From Pardosa pseudoannulata (taxonomy: Eukaryota > Arthropoda > Arachnida > Araneae > Lycosidae): a stretch of 64,000 nucleotides of DNA. This document shows, one piece after another, positions 63,000 to 64,000 of the stretch. Position 1 is the stretch's first letter. Each line of letters starts with the position of its first letter. The DNA is taken from positions 96,347,406 through 96,411,405 of the forward strand of contig CM063507.1 in NCBI GenBank assembly GCA_032207245.1, written 5' to 3'. The notes under the pieces were generated by a model. The model did not search any database. It was not told the origin of the DNA and was given only the letters and a program-made list of their open reading frames with translations. The translations under genes were made by a program, and so were the position numbers.

Positions 63000-63720
63000 A
63001 CTGAAAGGAGGAGTATTTAGAGCCCAAAATAACAAAAAAAACTGTATAATGGTGAAAAAATAAGTGAAATTTGTAAAAACTTTAAAATGAGAGAGAAACA
63101 CAAAAGATCAATTTACAATGATTCTCACCTGTGTTATATATAATAGTAGCAAAATAGCAATATTATATTTGTAGTGGATTGGTTAATCTTTTAAAAAGAG
63201 AACATCTACATAAGCCAGAAACAATTAATAAAATGCTAAAAATAGCATGTCTTAAATTTTTTTTAGTATATATTGCCTATTTATGGAAACATGCCACCTT
63301 CATCAAATAGGGTTACTAGAGTCGAAACTATTGTCATTAGTGCATAAGTAAAAACATTATTAGCCAAATAATCACAGCAATTCTCAAACTGGATGCTGTG
63401 GCAGTAATCTAGAAAAGTCAGTAGAAAATTGTAAAATTAATAAAGACAGTATGAATTTACTTAAAAATTTAAATTTAAGTTGCTTTTCATCTCTACTGAT
63501 GAATTGTTCTAAGTGATATCCATCCATCTATTAGTATTGAGAAAATAGATCCCACAGTGTAAAAACGTTTGAGAAGTGTTGATACAATGTTTTACTCTAC
63601 AGCAATTTGATTGAAAAACAGTTCCATATTTTATATGCTTGACAACATATTTGAACATTACAGAATTTTTTTTTTTTTTTTTTTCATTTCAACTTATATA
63701 CAAGTTTTGAATTTTAGGTA
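63000..63720 (-). mobile_element. Family D repeat, degraded inverted copy
   Basis: Shared blocks with 26250-27230 include AGCAAAATAGCAA / TAGTGGATTGGTTAATC, CATCTACATAAGCCAGAAA and CTACAGCAATTTGATTG. The ends are too decayed to place exactly. Confidence 0.55.
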
Positions 63721-63757
63721 GTTTTTTTTTAAAGAAAAATCACTCATGGCTTACATA

Positions 63758-64000
63758 CAGGGTATCTGCCAAAATAAAATTTTTCAAATCCATGACTTTT
63801 CATGACTTTCCCTGATTTAGCAGATCATTTTCGATAAGCTTTTGTTAAAGTATATATGAATAAAACTTCTGATGTACATACAAATAAAATATGTGCTTTT
63901 AGAGAAATTACAAGAATTTTATCATAAAAAAACTATAAACTTACTTTATAAGTGTTAATAAACTCACATACATAAAAAATAAATTGTTGTATCTACATAC
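63758..64000 (+). mobile_element. CCATGACTTT-family DNA element, copy 6, cut by window end
   Basis: The left end CAGGGTATCTGCC and 243 bp of the family consensus run off the window. A short deletion near 63833 removes part of the TTTCCATGACTTT block. Confidence 0.8.

Overview
The window is eukaryotic: about two-thirds A+T, no long intact host ORFs, canonical GT..AG introns, and a dense population of decayed transposons. One host gene is recognisable. It lies on the minus strand and spans almost the whole window: the C-terminal third of an LRP1-type low-density lipoprotein receptor-related protein. I place 21 coding exons (about 3.27 kb of coding sequence) between 61129 and 1593. From the two-repeat LDLa exon at 55.5-55.7 kb to the NPxY cytoplasmic-tail exon at 1.6-1.7 kb, all 19 splice junctions keep one reading frame, which is strong internal proof of the model. 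The gene runs off both ends: earlier exons lie above 64000, and the exon with the end of the cytoplasmic tail lies below 1. The long introns, LRP1 sequence and mobile-element types suggest an invertebrate, probably an arthropod and perhaps a chelicerate; the species call is an inference.

In transcript order (high to low coordinates) the protein has six LDLa ligand-binding repeats (61.1-46.8 kb), one EGF module (44.3 kb), a YWTD beta-propeller over four exons (42.5-30.9 kb), a run of about eleven EGF modules (28.2-5.7 kb), a transmembrane helix (2.4 kb) and a tail with an NPMY endocytosis motif (1.6-1.7 kb). A basic R-L-K-R site sits where vertebrate LRP1 is cut by furin into its 515-kDa and 85-kDa chains, so two-chain maturation is probably conserved.

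The introns, roughly 95% of the window, record many transposon insertions. Several have exact boundaries: a 2.9-kb non-LTR retrotransposon with reverse transcriptase and RNase H at 15.9-18.8 kb, flanked by an exceptional ~560-bp direct repeat; an older short copy of it at 11.6 kb; 5'-truncated copies of (AACC)n-tailed LINEs; tRNA-derived SINEs, one split by a solo LTR; hAT elements with perfect 8-bp duplications (14.6-15.7 and 23.6-24.6 kb); three or four piggyBac relics at TTAA; two pogo/Tigger-type elements at TA; a Helitron helicase remnant; and six copies of a ~0.75-0.8-kb element rich in CCATGACTTT, all in one orientation, with 6-bp duplications at two copies. A plus-strand THAP-domain ORF at 12.7 kb sits just downstream of two perfect TGACGTCA palindromes.

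No rRNA, tRNA gene, CRISPR array, operon or prokaryotic signal was seen. The unusual material is the ~560-bp duplication around the LINE, the 6-bp-TSD family, the nested insertions, a partial exon duplication at 20.7 kb, and the enlarged EGF array with only one EGF module before the propeller.
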